DNA of 64,000 nucleotides from Lycium barbarum. Lineage: Eukaryota > Streptophyta > Magnoliopsida > Solanales > Solanaceae. The notes beneath the pieces are model-generated. The model was not told where the DNA came from. It saw nothing but the letters and a program-made list of their open reading frames with translations, and made no database searches. Where the stretch lies: contig NC_083340.1 in NCBI RefSeq assembly GCF_019175385.1, positions 22,890,336-22,954,335 on the forward strand, given 5' to 3'. Positions 14,601 through 24,900 of this stretch are shown here, in pieces (positions within the stretch are counted from its first letter, which is position 1; each line of letters opens with the position of its first letter). The translations under genes and the position numbers were made by a program.

Positions 14601-15140
14601 ACAAGCTTTTGCATTAATTATCCTGTAACACTGTTATGTGAAACTTTTCACATTTTCTGGTTTGTTTTGTCAGAGGAACAATCAAACATTTGAAGAATGA
14701 ACAGAAATTAGACCTAACTGACACAATCAAGGATGGAGCTCGACTTTTCATAATTGACGAAGGAATTCGCAGGCAGCTTCTTCTTGCTTTGACCGAAGAC
14801 TCCAAGCTTCACATTCAAGAAGTATGTACTATCTGATAGATAGATAGTTGTCTATATAAGAAGATGCACAACTCTGATGTGATTGTCTCTTGCAGGTAGT
14901 TGATGTATATAGACTGCTCGAAGACCAGGTAGATGTACCTTCAATGGCTTTGGGACTAGCACAAGGTACACTTCCATTGTTCATAGAGCCTTCCTTCCAC
15001 TTAAATACTTAGGTAGATCATACATTCCATAAAATATGACTTCCTCATGAGCTTTACATGTCTTAATTTTTTCAGATTTACCATCCGTTGCTCGAGATAT
15101 ATTGCTTTCATGGAGTTCCTCTGTATTATCAGACAGATAG
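2698..15140 (+). CDS. ABC1K1: ABC1-family atypical kinase, chloroplast (ABC1K1/PGR6-like)
   Basis: Fourteen exons join to 656 codons: 2698-2946, 3821-4027, 5920-6009, 6112-6258, 6701-6865, 6989-7129, 7210-7389, 9474-9669, 12078-12205, 12742-12813, 14456-14568, 14674-14821, 14896-14965, 15076-15140. All introns are GT..AG and phases agree. Residues 1 to about 50 are Ser/Arg/Lys rich with few acids, like a chloroplast transit peptide. The ABC1 kinase hallmarks are present: KxGQ (149-152), the Ala-rich loop AAASLGQV (209-216) replacing the usual glycine loop, VAIK lysine 231, HGDPHPGN (364-371) and DFG (384-386). The family member ABC1K1 sits on plastoglobules and thylakoids and acts in prenylquinone/tocopherol homeostasis and light acclimation. 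The long, nearly colinear resemblance to Arabidopsis ABC1K1, including the C-terminal end SWSSSVLSDR, supports that member over ABC1K3. The first ATG is used; an upstream TTG in the same frame is ignored. The gene converges on the ThrRS gene downstream. No break is seen. Confidence 0.9.
3158..3344. mobile_element. Stowaway-type MITE in ABC1K1 intron 1
   Basis: The element begins CTCCCTCCGTTCCAATTTAT and ends with the imperfect inverse, ATAAATTGGGACAGAGGAAG, between TA dinucleotides (3156-3157 and 3345-3346). Length 187 bp with no ORF. The termini and TA target site are those of Tc1/mariner-related Stowaway MITEs. Confidence 0.8.
4083..4350 (+). mobile_element. 5'-truncated RTE-type LINE tail (TS-SINE-like 3' end)
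   Basis: The stretch carries the tail gagccaagggtc...aaacagcctctctacctt...ggtatgttgttgtt, also present at the 3' ends of the two coding RTE copies at 57649-58855 (minus) and 59348-60137. A direct repeat of up to 16 bp (gttgttatatttctta) flanks it at 4067-4082 and 4351-4366; the first bases overlap the TTG tail. The insertion lies only 55 bp after the exon 2 donor of ABC1K1. It could also be called a TS-family SINE, since that SINE shares this 3' tail. Confidence 0.7.
8486..9055. repeat. Degenerate tandem repeats in ABC1K1 intron 7
   Basis: About four units of 82-89 bp begin with variants of gagggactcaatacc near 8491, 8580, 8662 and 8751. Each continues with an A/G-rich stretch containing atgaagaacagaag-like words. 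From about 8880 to 9050 a second, shorter repeat follows, built on ggccactggaaaagg-like words spaced about 40-60 bp. No conserved ORF spans the units. This sits in the longest intron upstream of exon 8. Confidence 0.55.
10867..10946. repeat. Exact 40-bp tandem duplication in ABC1K1 intron 8
   Basis: Two identical 40-bp copies lie head to tail (10867-10906 and 10907-10946); each contains the word ggttgcaaaaccacgttata. No mismatch is seen, which points to a recent duplication. Confidence 0.9.
11626..11748. repeat. 61-bp tandem duplication in ABC1K1 intron 8
   Basis: Two 61-bp copies (about 11626-11686 and 11687-11747) share ttgtataacttaatg and gtggagattaaatctcctca, differing at a handful of positions. 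Just before it, 11330-11400 holds short repeats of ggggttagtaatgc. That, and the cataacttatgc words nearby, resemble the Tourist MITE at 21871-22199, so the area may be a decayed relative. Confidence 0.6.
13623..13718 (+). mobile_element. Short RTE/TS-type LINE tail insertion in ABC1K1 intron 10
   Basis: About 96 bp of the tail seen at 4083-4350 (ctctacctccacaaggtagg ... gggtatgttgttgttg), cut at its 5' side. Perfect 8-bp direct repeats gtaaaaag flank it at 13615-13622 and 13719-13726, consistent with target-primed reverse transcription by an RTE-clade LINE. Confidence 0.7.
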
Positions 15141-16810
15141 TTCCCTTCTGGTGCATCCCTCGACCAATGATATTTCAATTTGTTATCATGATGTAAAGTT
15201 GAGTTCTCCCCCTCTCCCCCTTTCTCTTCCCCTTGTTTCTTCTCCTCTTGGTCGCATTTTTCCCATGTGATCAAGGTGGAATCTAGAACCTGCAAAGTTT
15301 TGGGTAAATATATTTGTATAGTATAGGGAAAGCATAAAGAGATGAAAGTCGTGTATTATGAGAAATTCGTGTTGATTATAAAGAGATGAAAGTCGTGTAT
15401 TATGAGAAATTCGTGCTGATAACACAAATTTTCACAGGTATGATGCAACAAACTTATTGAAAAGAAAGCATCATGTATAGCATTGATTCTTATAAAGTTC
15501 TTGTTTGCTGAAAACTCATTTCCTTTACTTAAACATGCAATTAGTTTCTGCTTATTGACATTCAGAAAATCGAGCCCCTATTGTTCTTGATTTTATTTTG
15601 TCTGAAATGTCCAATGTTAAACATTGAGCAGGATCTTGTTACCCCGACACCTTGCCTTATCCAACACATGGGCGGTTGAGTCCAAATCCCCTTACACTAT
15701 TGTTCTGCATTGTTGAGAATATAATTAAATAAATAAAATATGCTCTCTCTAACAGCTTAAGCTTTTAGATGAGATGGTCACAGACTTCAATATGCATATA
15801 TTAAGCCTTTTGGCATGTATAAACTTGGTTTTTTGTAAATTTGGTGCCTGCATATATTTCTCATTGGGTAAAAGAGGAGGGACATGCTGCAAGTGTTCTT
15901 TTTGTAACCTTGTTCACTTCAATGTTACAGTGATGAAGCTGCAGTTCAGTTTGTAAGTTTTCACCTCCTCACCCATGACAGCATCTCACTCTTATACCCT
16001 ATTAGAGGCAGTTGCATACAAGATGCTGGATTGGCAAAGGGGGTGGTTTAGGCTTTGGACCTGTCCCTTGAGAACTGAAGTGCACAAATAGCCCCTTTTT
16101 GTGGGTGCTGTTTATTTGTTGCCCCTGTTTTAGAAGATTTTGCAAATATAACTCTTTTTAAGTGTTGCACAGCCGGAAAGAATGGAAAGTTTACGCTACT
16201 GCGCAGGACAGCTTTAGACCAAATGATCTAAAATGTGGTCATACATTTTTATTTTTTATAGTTCTAAACTTGGGTGGAATTTTTCGGACAACTTTAGACT
16301 AGTGAAGGGTGTGCATATTTTCTTATACTTGTGTTAAGGGTGAGCAAAATCAAATATATACTCATAATAGCTAACATTTAAGTTATGTATACGTAATTTT
16401 CAGGCGAAGGGTATGCACCTGACCACTCTTCGCCAAAGGTGCGCCCATGCCTTAGACCAAGCAGTTTGATCATAATCTTTTTTATATAGTTCTTCTATAA
16501 CTTTAGGCCACCCCGGTAAAAGTTTCCAGTGCACTTGGTTCAGACTTTCTGGACAACTTTAGACCGAGTGGTCTAAATTTGATCATAAAAAATTGTAGTT
16601 CTCGACAACTTTAGACCATCACTTGGGTGAAAACTAAGTCTTGTAAAGTGGACGGTTATACTTTGCAGTGGTTTTCAAAAAGGGAAAAAAAAAAAAAACA
16701 TGGCATAACTAACTACTAGTACATATTTATATTTAGTAGCTATAGTTTAGATTAATTACATCCTATAGCTAAGAGTAATATGTTAAATATAATTAATAGC
16801 TACATATATA
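15141..16810. other. Downstream flank of ABC1K1, no gene
   Basis: The start of this stretch is presumably ABC1K1 3' UTR. A 45-bp tandem duplication lies at 15333-15377 and 15378-15422 (shared word agatgaaagtcgtgtattat). From about 16150 to 16640 the word ggacaactttagacc recurs with variations at least four times, separated by unrelated DNA, which looks like a dispersed repeat. No protein homology is seen on either strand. Confidence 0.5.
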
Positions 16811-16811
16811 T

Positions 16812-16990
16812 TTGGCGTAACTGGTAAAATTGTTGTCATGTGACCAGGAGGTCACGGGTTCAAGCCGTGGAAACAACCTCTTGCAGAAATGCAAGGTAAG
16901 GCTGCGTACAAAAGACCCTTGTGGTCCGGCCCTTCTCAGGATCCCGCGCATAGCGGGAGCTTTAGTGTACCGGGCTGCCCTTTTTTTTTT
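16812..16990 (+). mobile_element. Au-type SINE
   Basis: The 5' part is tRNA-like, with A-box-like ggcgtaactggt (16814-16825) and B-box ggttcaagcc (16857-16866). The body gcaaggtaaggctgcgtaca ... ccgggctgccc is followed by a T-rich tail (16979-16990). A second copy sits in the opposite orientation at 22518-22696. Clear target-site repeats were not found for this copy. Confidence 0.8.
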
Positions 16991-17830
16991 AGTTATTAAA
17001 AAATTTATCTTTGACTATTTCTACTGCTCAACGCACCGAAGCTCCGGCGAACGAGCTCCGACCACCAACCAACAACAACCAGATCTTAAACACTGCCAAC
17101 CAACAACCACAACCACCCCTTGACGTTATGGCCACCGTCGCCGCCAGATCTGGGGGATTGAATTTTTGTTTCGCCGATGCTTTTCGCCGGCAATGACAGT
17201 GACGCCACCAACCAACAAGCACAACCACCCCTCAACGTCGTGGCCACCATCGCCGCCAGATCTGGCGGCGGTTCATAAACTAGATCTGGCAAACTGATTT
17301 TTTTGTGTTTGCCGGTGCTTTTGTCAGTGTTTTCGCCGGCGGTGACGGTTACAGCATCCATATTAATATTCTGTTTGGTTTCACCAGATCTAGTGGTGGT
17401 CGAGGCGGCGGCGGTGAAGCTCCGGTTCGGTAGATCTGGCCGGAACTAGTGGTTGATGTTGTTGTATTCACGAATACACGGTTGTATTCACTTTTTTGAG
17501 CTTTTGTTGTTAATTTTTTAGATTGTATTCATTTTTTTAGGGTGTATTTTGTTAATTTTTGGTGTATCTATGTTTTTATGTATTCAGTTTTACTCGATAT
17601 ATTCATGAATACAACGAGCCTGTTTATGAATACAAATATCATTTCAGAATACAGTGAAAAAAAAATCATTGTATTCATGAATACAGCCGAAAAAAAAAGT
17701 ATACAACGAAAAAAAAAGTGAATACATTGAAAAAAAAAATAGCTATGCCATGTAAATATTGAAAATGTAGCTATGATAAATTTTAAACCCCCAAAGTGTA
17801 GTCCTTTATGTAAAATCCCCTAAAAAAAAA
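16991..17830. repeat. Unclassified dispersed-repeat DNA around the Au SINE
   Basis: From 17040 to 17440 the sequence is GC-rich, with repeated gccgccagatctgg and accaaccaacaacaacc words. From 17460 to 17745 it is full of near-palindromic tgtattcatgaatacag words and A-runs. It ends with agctatgccatgtaaatat at about 17742. A similar word, catggcataactaactac, appears in inverted relation before the SINE, near 16698. This suggests one composite element of about 1.1 kb with the SINE nested inside it, but the termini are not certain. The overlapping reading frames here have no domain. Confidence 0.35.
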
Positions 17831-18943
17831 TGTGGACTTCAAAAGGTACAAAATTATGTAGGAATTGCAAACAAAATAGAAATGGGGGACTTAGGAAAGG
17901 TCACCCGGTTGAATTATGGAGGAATTGCACCTGATTCTTTAAAGTAATTAAATATCAGCCTGAAGAGAGGAACTTTAGACAAAAGTAGTTCTTAGTTGCT
18001 ATACAACAAGACTTTTCACCATGCACAACTTTCATATAGTTTTCAGGAGGTTAATGTGAAAATTAATTCTTCCTTATTGTTCTCTCAAAAATTTTCTTAA
18101 GAGATTCACTTTTATAAGTTCATCTAGTTTGTCGTGGTAACTGTCAAAAAGATATAGCAGAACACATCTTACAACAGACTTTCACTATGAACTTTGATAT
18201 TTTGGCGCTCCAGATCTACAAGGAGTTAAATCTTTTACCGGTGATTCTTTCTTCTTTAAATATTTATATCTTTGGTTCTTTTTTGTTTGTTCTCTTTACT
18301 GAAAAGGAAAACACCACCTTACCTTCTGGATTAGTTAATGGAAGGAAAAATTACACAATTTTTATCAGGGAGTTCTAAATTGAATGCGTATTTCATTGAA
18401 CAGCATACCGTTAAACACAGAAATCCTAACAAGACTGAAATACCAGGCCATAAAAGTCTTGCATTTCCAAAACTAGCATAATTGTATTGTAAGATAAGAG
18501 AGGATCTAGTACGTAGAAAATAACTATTGCTGTTCAACATAATGGAGTACTGTTAACCTATTTTGGAAAAAAACAAGTAAAACTCAAACCCACATGGCCT
18601 ACCAACATCAGAACAAAGAATAAGATGAAACTTGGCTATTGAGAAACCATTCCACTTAAAAAAATATGGATATAACACCAAGATTCCTACTGAATTTATA
18701 TCAGAATGATGTACTACAATGGCTTTCGATTACTGTAAAACAAAAAGATTGAATGTGCTGGCATACATCACCATTCTCACACATGAAGACAAAACGAAGC
18801 CTTTTTTGTGATAACCGAGAAATATCCTGGGGCTTTTTTCTGCAAGATTCGAGCCCGTGACGTGCACCTAACTCATCCCTAGCACGCTGCACTCGCCAAA
18901 GCCTTGGGGCTATAAGGCAAATTGAAGCTTGATTGTTGACTAC
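17831..18943. other. Gene-free stretch downstream of ThrRS
   Basis: AT-rich DNA between the convergent ABC1K1 and ThrRS genes. The right part is presumably the 3' UTR of ThrRS (minus strand). No repeat, RNA gene or coding homology is visible. Confidence 0.4.
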
Positions 18944-21900
18944 CTACTGAAATGATGCAACCAAATCTTTGAAGTGAGCAAGGAGGCAGTCAACTGTCAT
19001 GACTTGATGATCAGGTTTGTCTCTCACTCGAACACTCACCTAGAATCATTTTCACATATAGAAGACCAGGATTTTCAGCAAAAATAAAAGCAGTAAAAGT
19101 TGGCTACAAGTTTTAAATCAGAAGACAAGAAAATCATGAGGAATATGCCTGCACTCGGGAAACTGACAACCAGAAACCATGAACCAACAAGAGCTCCTCC
19201 AGCAAGAGCTACTGACAGCTTGCAACTACTACAATCTATCAAATATTTTTTAGGTTCTCAAAAGCTCCATGTGAATGTTATAATAGGACTGATCTTTTGG
19301 TGGGAAATGTTCAGTTTGCAATTACTTTCAATTGTTTAGCTGCTATGATCTTCCTAAAACATCTCTGTCAGCGTGAATGGGGACCATGCATAGGCAATGA
19401 ACCTCCACAAATCATGCTGGAAGCCTTTTCTTTCTAGTTCACGGGATTGGATAGAGACAAATCAGTAATTTACAGAAAGTTTAGCATAATATACATCTTT
19501 GTCAGGAGTTGGATGAAGAGGAACAAGAAGAAATCAAACAACCGAACCACAACATATCCTGATCAGTACAAAATGACACAGAGGAAATCCTTAGAGAGAT
19601 CATGAAGCTAGACTACGGAAACTTTTTCATTTTGTTCAGTAGCACTTTTTTTTTTTTTTTTTTGAAAATGTAACATGTTCAGTAGCACATTTTAAAAAGA
19701 CATATAGCAATGCAGGCTGTGGGGATATAGCATTGCAGGTTAGGGGAAAAATAAGATACCTGGCCACTACTGGCTTCAGTCTCTCCAACAACCAGAATAT
19801 AGTTATATTGTGCCACTTGAGCCTCTCGTACCTGCATATACATTAAAAGCCATAAGAAATTGTTTCTTTTTTAACAGACCAAAAAAACTTTTCAACTTGA
19901 GATTAAACTTGTATTGCTAATTACTTGGGAGAAAATTTTAGCATATCATCAAGCGTATAGCTTCAAAGCCGAAAGCATTACGTCAATTGGCAATCAAGTA
20001 TTCTTCAGAGTACAAGAACATACATATAAAGAATTCCAGGTTTTGCCTATGATTTTGTGGATGGATGTTACATCCTTTTTTTCTATTTTTCAGTCCACGA
20101 GTTGATTTGTCTGGCAGCTTTCTGAAGCCAGATGTTGCTTAACTAACTCAAGAAAATGGCAGTCTCTTTTTGAGAAATAGACTGCAATTCTCTTGAATTT
20201 GTTAAGCAACATCTGGCTTCAAGAGAATGGCAATCTTTGTCAATCCTTTTGTATGCTGGTATCCAGTCACAAAAATAGGTAACCACAATTGATTTGTTGA
20301 AATATTAATAAAATGACGCAATTAGAAGGATCTAATCTTTAAGTCATGGATTAAATGTTCAAAAAAGACTCAAACTATGTTACACTTGCGTAGATGAGTT
20401 TTTCACATAAGATATACGTAGATCAACTTTTAAGTGAAGAAATTGACAAAATTTTGCCAATTGCTGAGTTGAACATAAATTTGAAGGGTACTATGACATT
20501 TTTTCCATGACCAAGTATATGATCATATTGACCATCCTACTGATTTCAATAGTGCTCTGCACAGACTGATGAATGAGAGGTTAAGTGACATAACGGGTTG
20601 ACTTTTCCAGGTCATATGGAGCAACTATTACAAAAAGTGTCACTATTTCCTTTTGTAAAATAAACTCTCCCAGAAAACAGAGAAGTTTGCTGTACTTAGT
20701 CCTTAGACCTAAACATTACTGTAAACCAATAATTAGAACATATAGAAAAAATGCTCAGTGACCCCAGAAAGTGAACCAATCATGCATTTTACATGATAAA
20801 TTACATAACTAACCTTTTTCTGGATTGTCCTGTCACTTGTATCAACATCAACGTAATAACCAGCATCATGTATCCGCTCCCGGAGCTGAATAAAAGACGA
20901 GCAACAGGTTAAAGCAATTTCATAATGGATTAAACTACTCACAAACAATTATTCACGAAAGGATATTTGTTTGTTAAATAAACTCAGCATATTTATGTTG
21001 TCCCCAGTGACTAGTACTGATCAGTTTTTGGATTTCATTAGCACCCTAGTTTTAGAGGGAGCCAATGTATAGGGGCTTACAATTCTCTTTTGTTTTTGTC
21101 TATTTGTAATTATGCATCTGGTTGATGCTTTTTTCAATGAAACAACTTATTTCATCAAACAAAAAAAAAAACTCAGCATATTTATGTTTTTATCAATCGG
21201 CAAGTTGACCTTTTTATATTATGTCCCTCGTTTGTATTGACGTACTCGCATCGTAACGCATGACATGGGTGAAGGTGTTTCGGATATTTGTTTGTTAAAT
21301 AAATTCAGCATATTTATGTTGTCCCCAGTGACTAGTACTGATCAGTCTTTGGATTTCATTAGCACCCTAGTTTTAGAGGGAGCCAATGTATAGGGGCTTA
21401 TAATTCTCTTCTTCTTTTTTGTCTATTTGTAATTATGCCCCTGTATGCATCTGGTTGATGCTTTTTTCAATGAAACAACTTATCTCATTTAAAAAAAAAA
21501 AATTAAAAAAAAAAACTCAGCATATTTATGTTTTTATCTATGGGCAAGTTGACCTTTTTATATTATGTCCCTCATTTGTATTGACGTACCCGCATCACAA
21601 CGCATGACATTGGTGAAGGTGTTTCATGATGATTCCCCAAATAGACTTAAATGAACAAAAAATATGTGCCATTATTAAAAACTACATGTGCCCTTCAGGA
21701 TACAATACAGTGATTATTACTTATTGGGGCTCCAAGTCTCCAACAGTCCTAAAAAACATATTAACTCTTTATATTCCTCTAGAGGGAGTGGCAGGAGACA
21801 GGACCTGAGCCAAAAAGCTACTCTTCCCTATCAACTGTCCAACTTCTCTACCCAGTATCGTCAACAGTTAGGGGTCGTTTGGTAGGGTGTATTAAGTAGA

Positions 21901-24900
21901 ATAATGCTGGTATTAAATTTTAGTACAATATTTGGTGCAAATCTCACCCATGTACAACTAATACCAGTATTACTTATACACCCTATTAGTACTATTCTTA
22001 TACTTAAACACCCTATTAGTACTATTCTTATACTTAAACACCCTATTCAGTACTATTCTTGATAATGCAATGCATGTTATTTTTAATACTACAAACCAAA
22101 CAGTCTATAGGAAATAATGCCAGCATAACTAATCCCGGCATATAACTAATCCCAGCATTACTAATCTTAGCATAACTTGTCTTCGAACCAAACGACCTCT
22201 TACATGTATGCGGGTTCTACCAACTTTGTGATTCGAAGCACTTCACAATCACTCTTCACGCTATGAGCCAACACCAAAAGTGCTATTACAGATGCTAACA
22301 GAAAAATCCTATATTTTTTTCCTCAAAATCTAGAACTGCGCGATCTACAGCACTTTACAATCATTTTTCATGCTTTGCGGCCAATGCCAACAGTGCAATT
22401 GCAGATGCCACCACAAAAATCCTATATTATATTTTTTTCCCTCAAAATCTATCTGCACAAGCATGTTACTGTGTTTGACAAACTACTTACATCCAGCCTA
22501 TTTATTAACTAACAATAAAGGGCAGCCCGGTGCACTAAGCTCCCGCTATGCGCGGGGTCCGGGAAGGGCCGGACCACAAGGGTCTATTGTACGCAGTCTT
22601 ACCTTGCATTTCTGCAAGAGGCTGTTTCCACGGCTCGAACCCGTGACCTCCTGGTCACATGGCAGCAACTTTACCAGTTACGCCAAGGCTCCCCTTCTAT
22701 TTATTAACTAACAATATGATGTTTAAATCTACAGGTATCAACAATAAACTTCTCTTCCTGTACTTTTGTTGTACCTTCATGGTACTTAATAAAAAAAAGT
22801 TAATAACAAACCATATTGCTTGAAAAAACGAATAGAAATAAGGGAAGAAAAACTACCTCTAACTAGCATGAGTACCTTTGAGTAGAATAGGAAAAAGAGA
22901 AAAAATGAAGACATTCCTAACTGTACTAATATTACACCAGAATAAAAATATCTAAGGAATATAACCCAATCAGATGCATAGGAAAGATCTAGAGAAGGCA
23001 CAGTCTCTTAATAATTAAACCATTAATGCATCAATGGGATTAAAGTATGTAAAGGTAACCAACCTCAAGTGCATATGATTGAGATTTGTCGGAAACAGGG
23101 CAGACCATTGCTTGACGTGGACTAAGCCAGAAAGGCCATTTCCCCTTGAAATGCTCCAAAAGAATAGCGAACATACGCTCAACTGACCCAAGGATCGCTC
23201 TATGTATCATAACTGGTCTCTCTCTCTTACTTTCATCTTCTGCTGAGTATGATAGGTTGAAACGTTGAGGGAGTTGGAAATCAAGCTGAAAAAGACAGCA
23301 TTCAGATGATACTTCCAACATGGTACAAAAGAACATGCAGAAAAACTTTAAGCAGATGAAATTTCAAAGGTGAAGAATGATATTGTTTGTGCAAATGAAC
23401 CAAGGAGAATAAGACCAAATCTGACCTGCAATGTTGCACACTGGAATTTCCTATTCATTGCATCAGAAACACTTATATCAATTTTTGGGCCGTAAAATGC
23501 TCCATCTCCTTCATTGATCTAATTGAATGGATTCTTTAAGTAAATGGCAAGATTAAAGCAATTAAGAAAAATAAATAACCAAAAAAATACTGATACAAAC
23601 AGGGACTACCTAAATTTTCCATATTTACAGGAATTTTGCTAGAGGGGCAACCCCCAACCCTCACGTTTTCTGTCACGTAACCCAAAAAAGGTACTCCCAC
23701 CATCTCATTTCATATGACAACAATTGATGTGCCAGGAGTCTAAGATATTAGATTAAATAGTGTTAAAGTAAACGTAAGTCAAATTAGAATTCCTAAAACT
23801 TGTGAAAGCTCTGGAAAACAATGTTTAATAGTAGAATTGTAGAATGGTGTCAGTATTAACTGATCTGATATAAAAAAATTATGAAGATTTTCTAAAAAGA
23901 AAATTGATGAAGTGATTTTACATAAATATTAAAAAAAAACACCAAAAATAGGAGTAAAACCATTTTTTTAATCGGCAAAAGGGAGTACACAATCATTATA
24001 AATGTACTCTTAACAGTCTGAATTTTTTTATATTTTATAATCCAACAAAATTGATAGCAAACCTCCCAGGGCTTCCCATGCTCGTTCAATGCTTCGGAAA
24101 GAGCAGCTTCAGCCTTCACCCAAGTTTCGATGTCTCCGAGATATTTTTCAGGCCTCTGCAAGTCAGAAATATGTGTTGGTATACATGGAAAGAGAATGTG
24201 CACGTGTAAAATGTGAAAAACATTCATCTTCTGAATGTTCCATATTAAGGGCAACTATCTGTAATGATTATTAAAACAAAAACAATGAAAGCATGTAGTA
24301 TCAAAATCAGCTGAAATCACGTTTAACGAATTTGAAGGATAATGGAATAGATAAAGGCGTACCGTAGATAACTTCAGGTCAAAAGTGAAACCAAATATCT
24401 TATACACATAGCTGATGAACTCTAAGCCACCCTTGACTTCAACCTTAATCTGCAACGTGAAGAACTTAGGTCAAACTATCTTCCAAATAATGTACACTAA
24501 CTGCACATAATCATGCATCTTAACCCACCTGCGACTCTCTGCAAAAGATGTGAGCATCATCCTGCGAAGGAATACGGTTAGAAAAGAGGTTGTTTTAGCA
24601 CAACAGACCCATAATGAATGTATTGTAGAAATAGATTCTACAGGAAGAAGTTCCTTGGCAATAGATTATCCCACTTATGAAAAAACCAAAGAAATATAAC
24701 CGCCAGTTAAACAATGTGAACAACAAAATGGAATATAAGGACCTAAGAGCCTATAGGTTGCTTCTTGCGCAGGAAGAAACGGGAAAATTTACTGTATCAA
24801 ACAAACAACTAATGCTCCTTATGGAAAACACTAGCATGAACATTTATAAAGATGAAAAGGAAATGAAAAACGCAACAATACCTGCTGAAATCTCCTGACA

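Noticed and set aside
16812..16870. Possible tRNA gene
   Set aside because: The A and B box-like words belong to the tRNA-derived head of an Au SINE; no cloverleaf can be formed.
17011..17361. Several overlapping frames of 60-100 aa on both strands
   Set aside because: They arise from GC-rich repeated DNA without stops; the peptides are low complexity and mirror each other across strands.
22370..22711. 113-aa frame on the + strand
   Set aside because: It runs through the reverse side of the Au SINE (22518-22696) and has no protein features.
23694..23986. Possible Stowaway MITE in ThrRS intron 15 (actcccaccatctcattt ... aaaagggagtac)
   Set aside because: The two ends pair poorly beyond the first bases; could be a decayed copy but boundaries are not supported.
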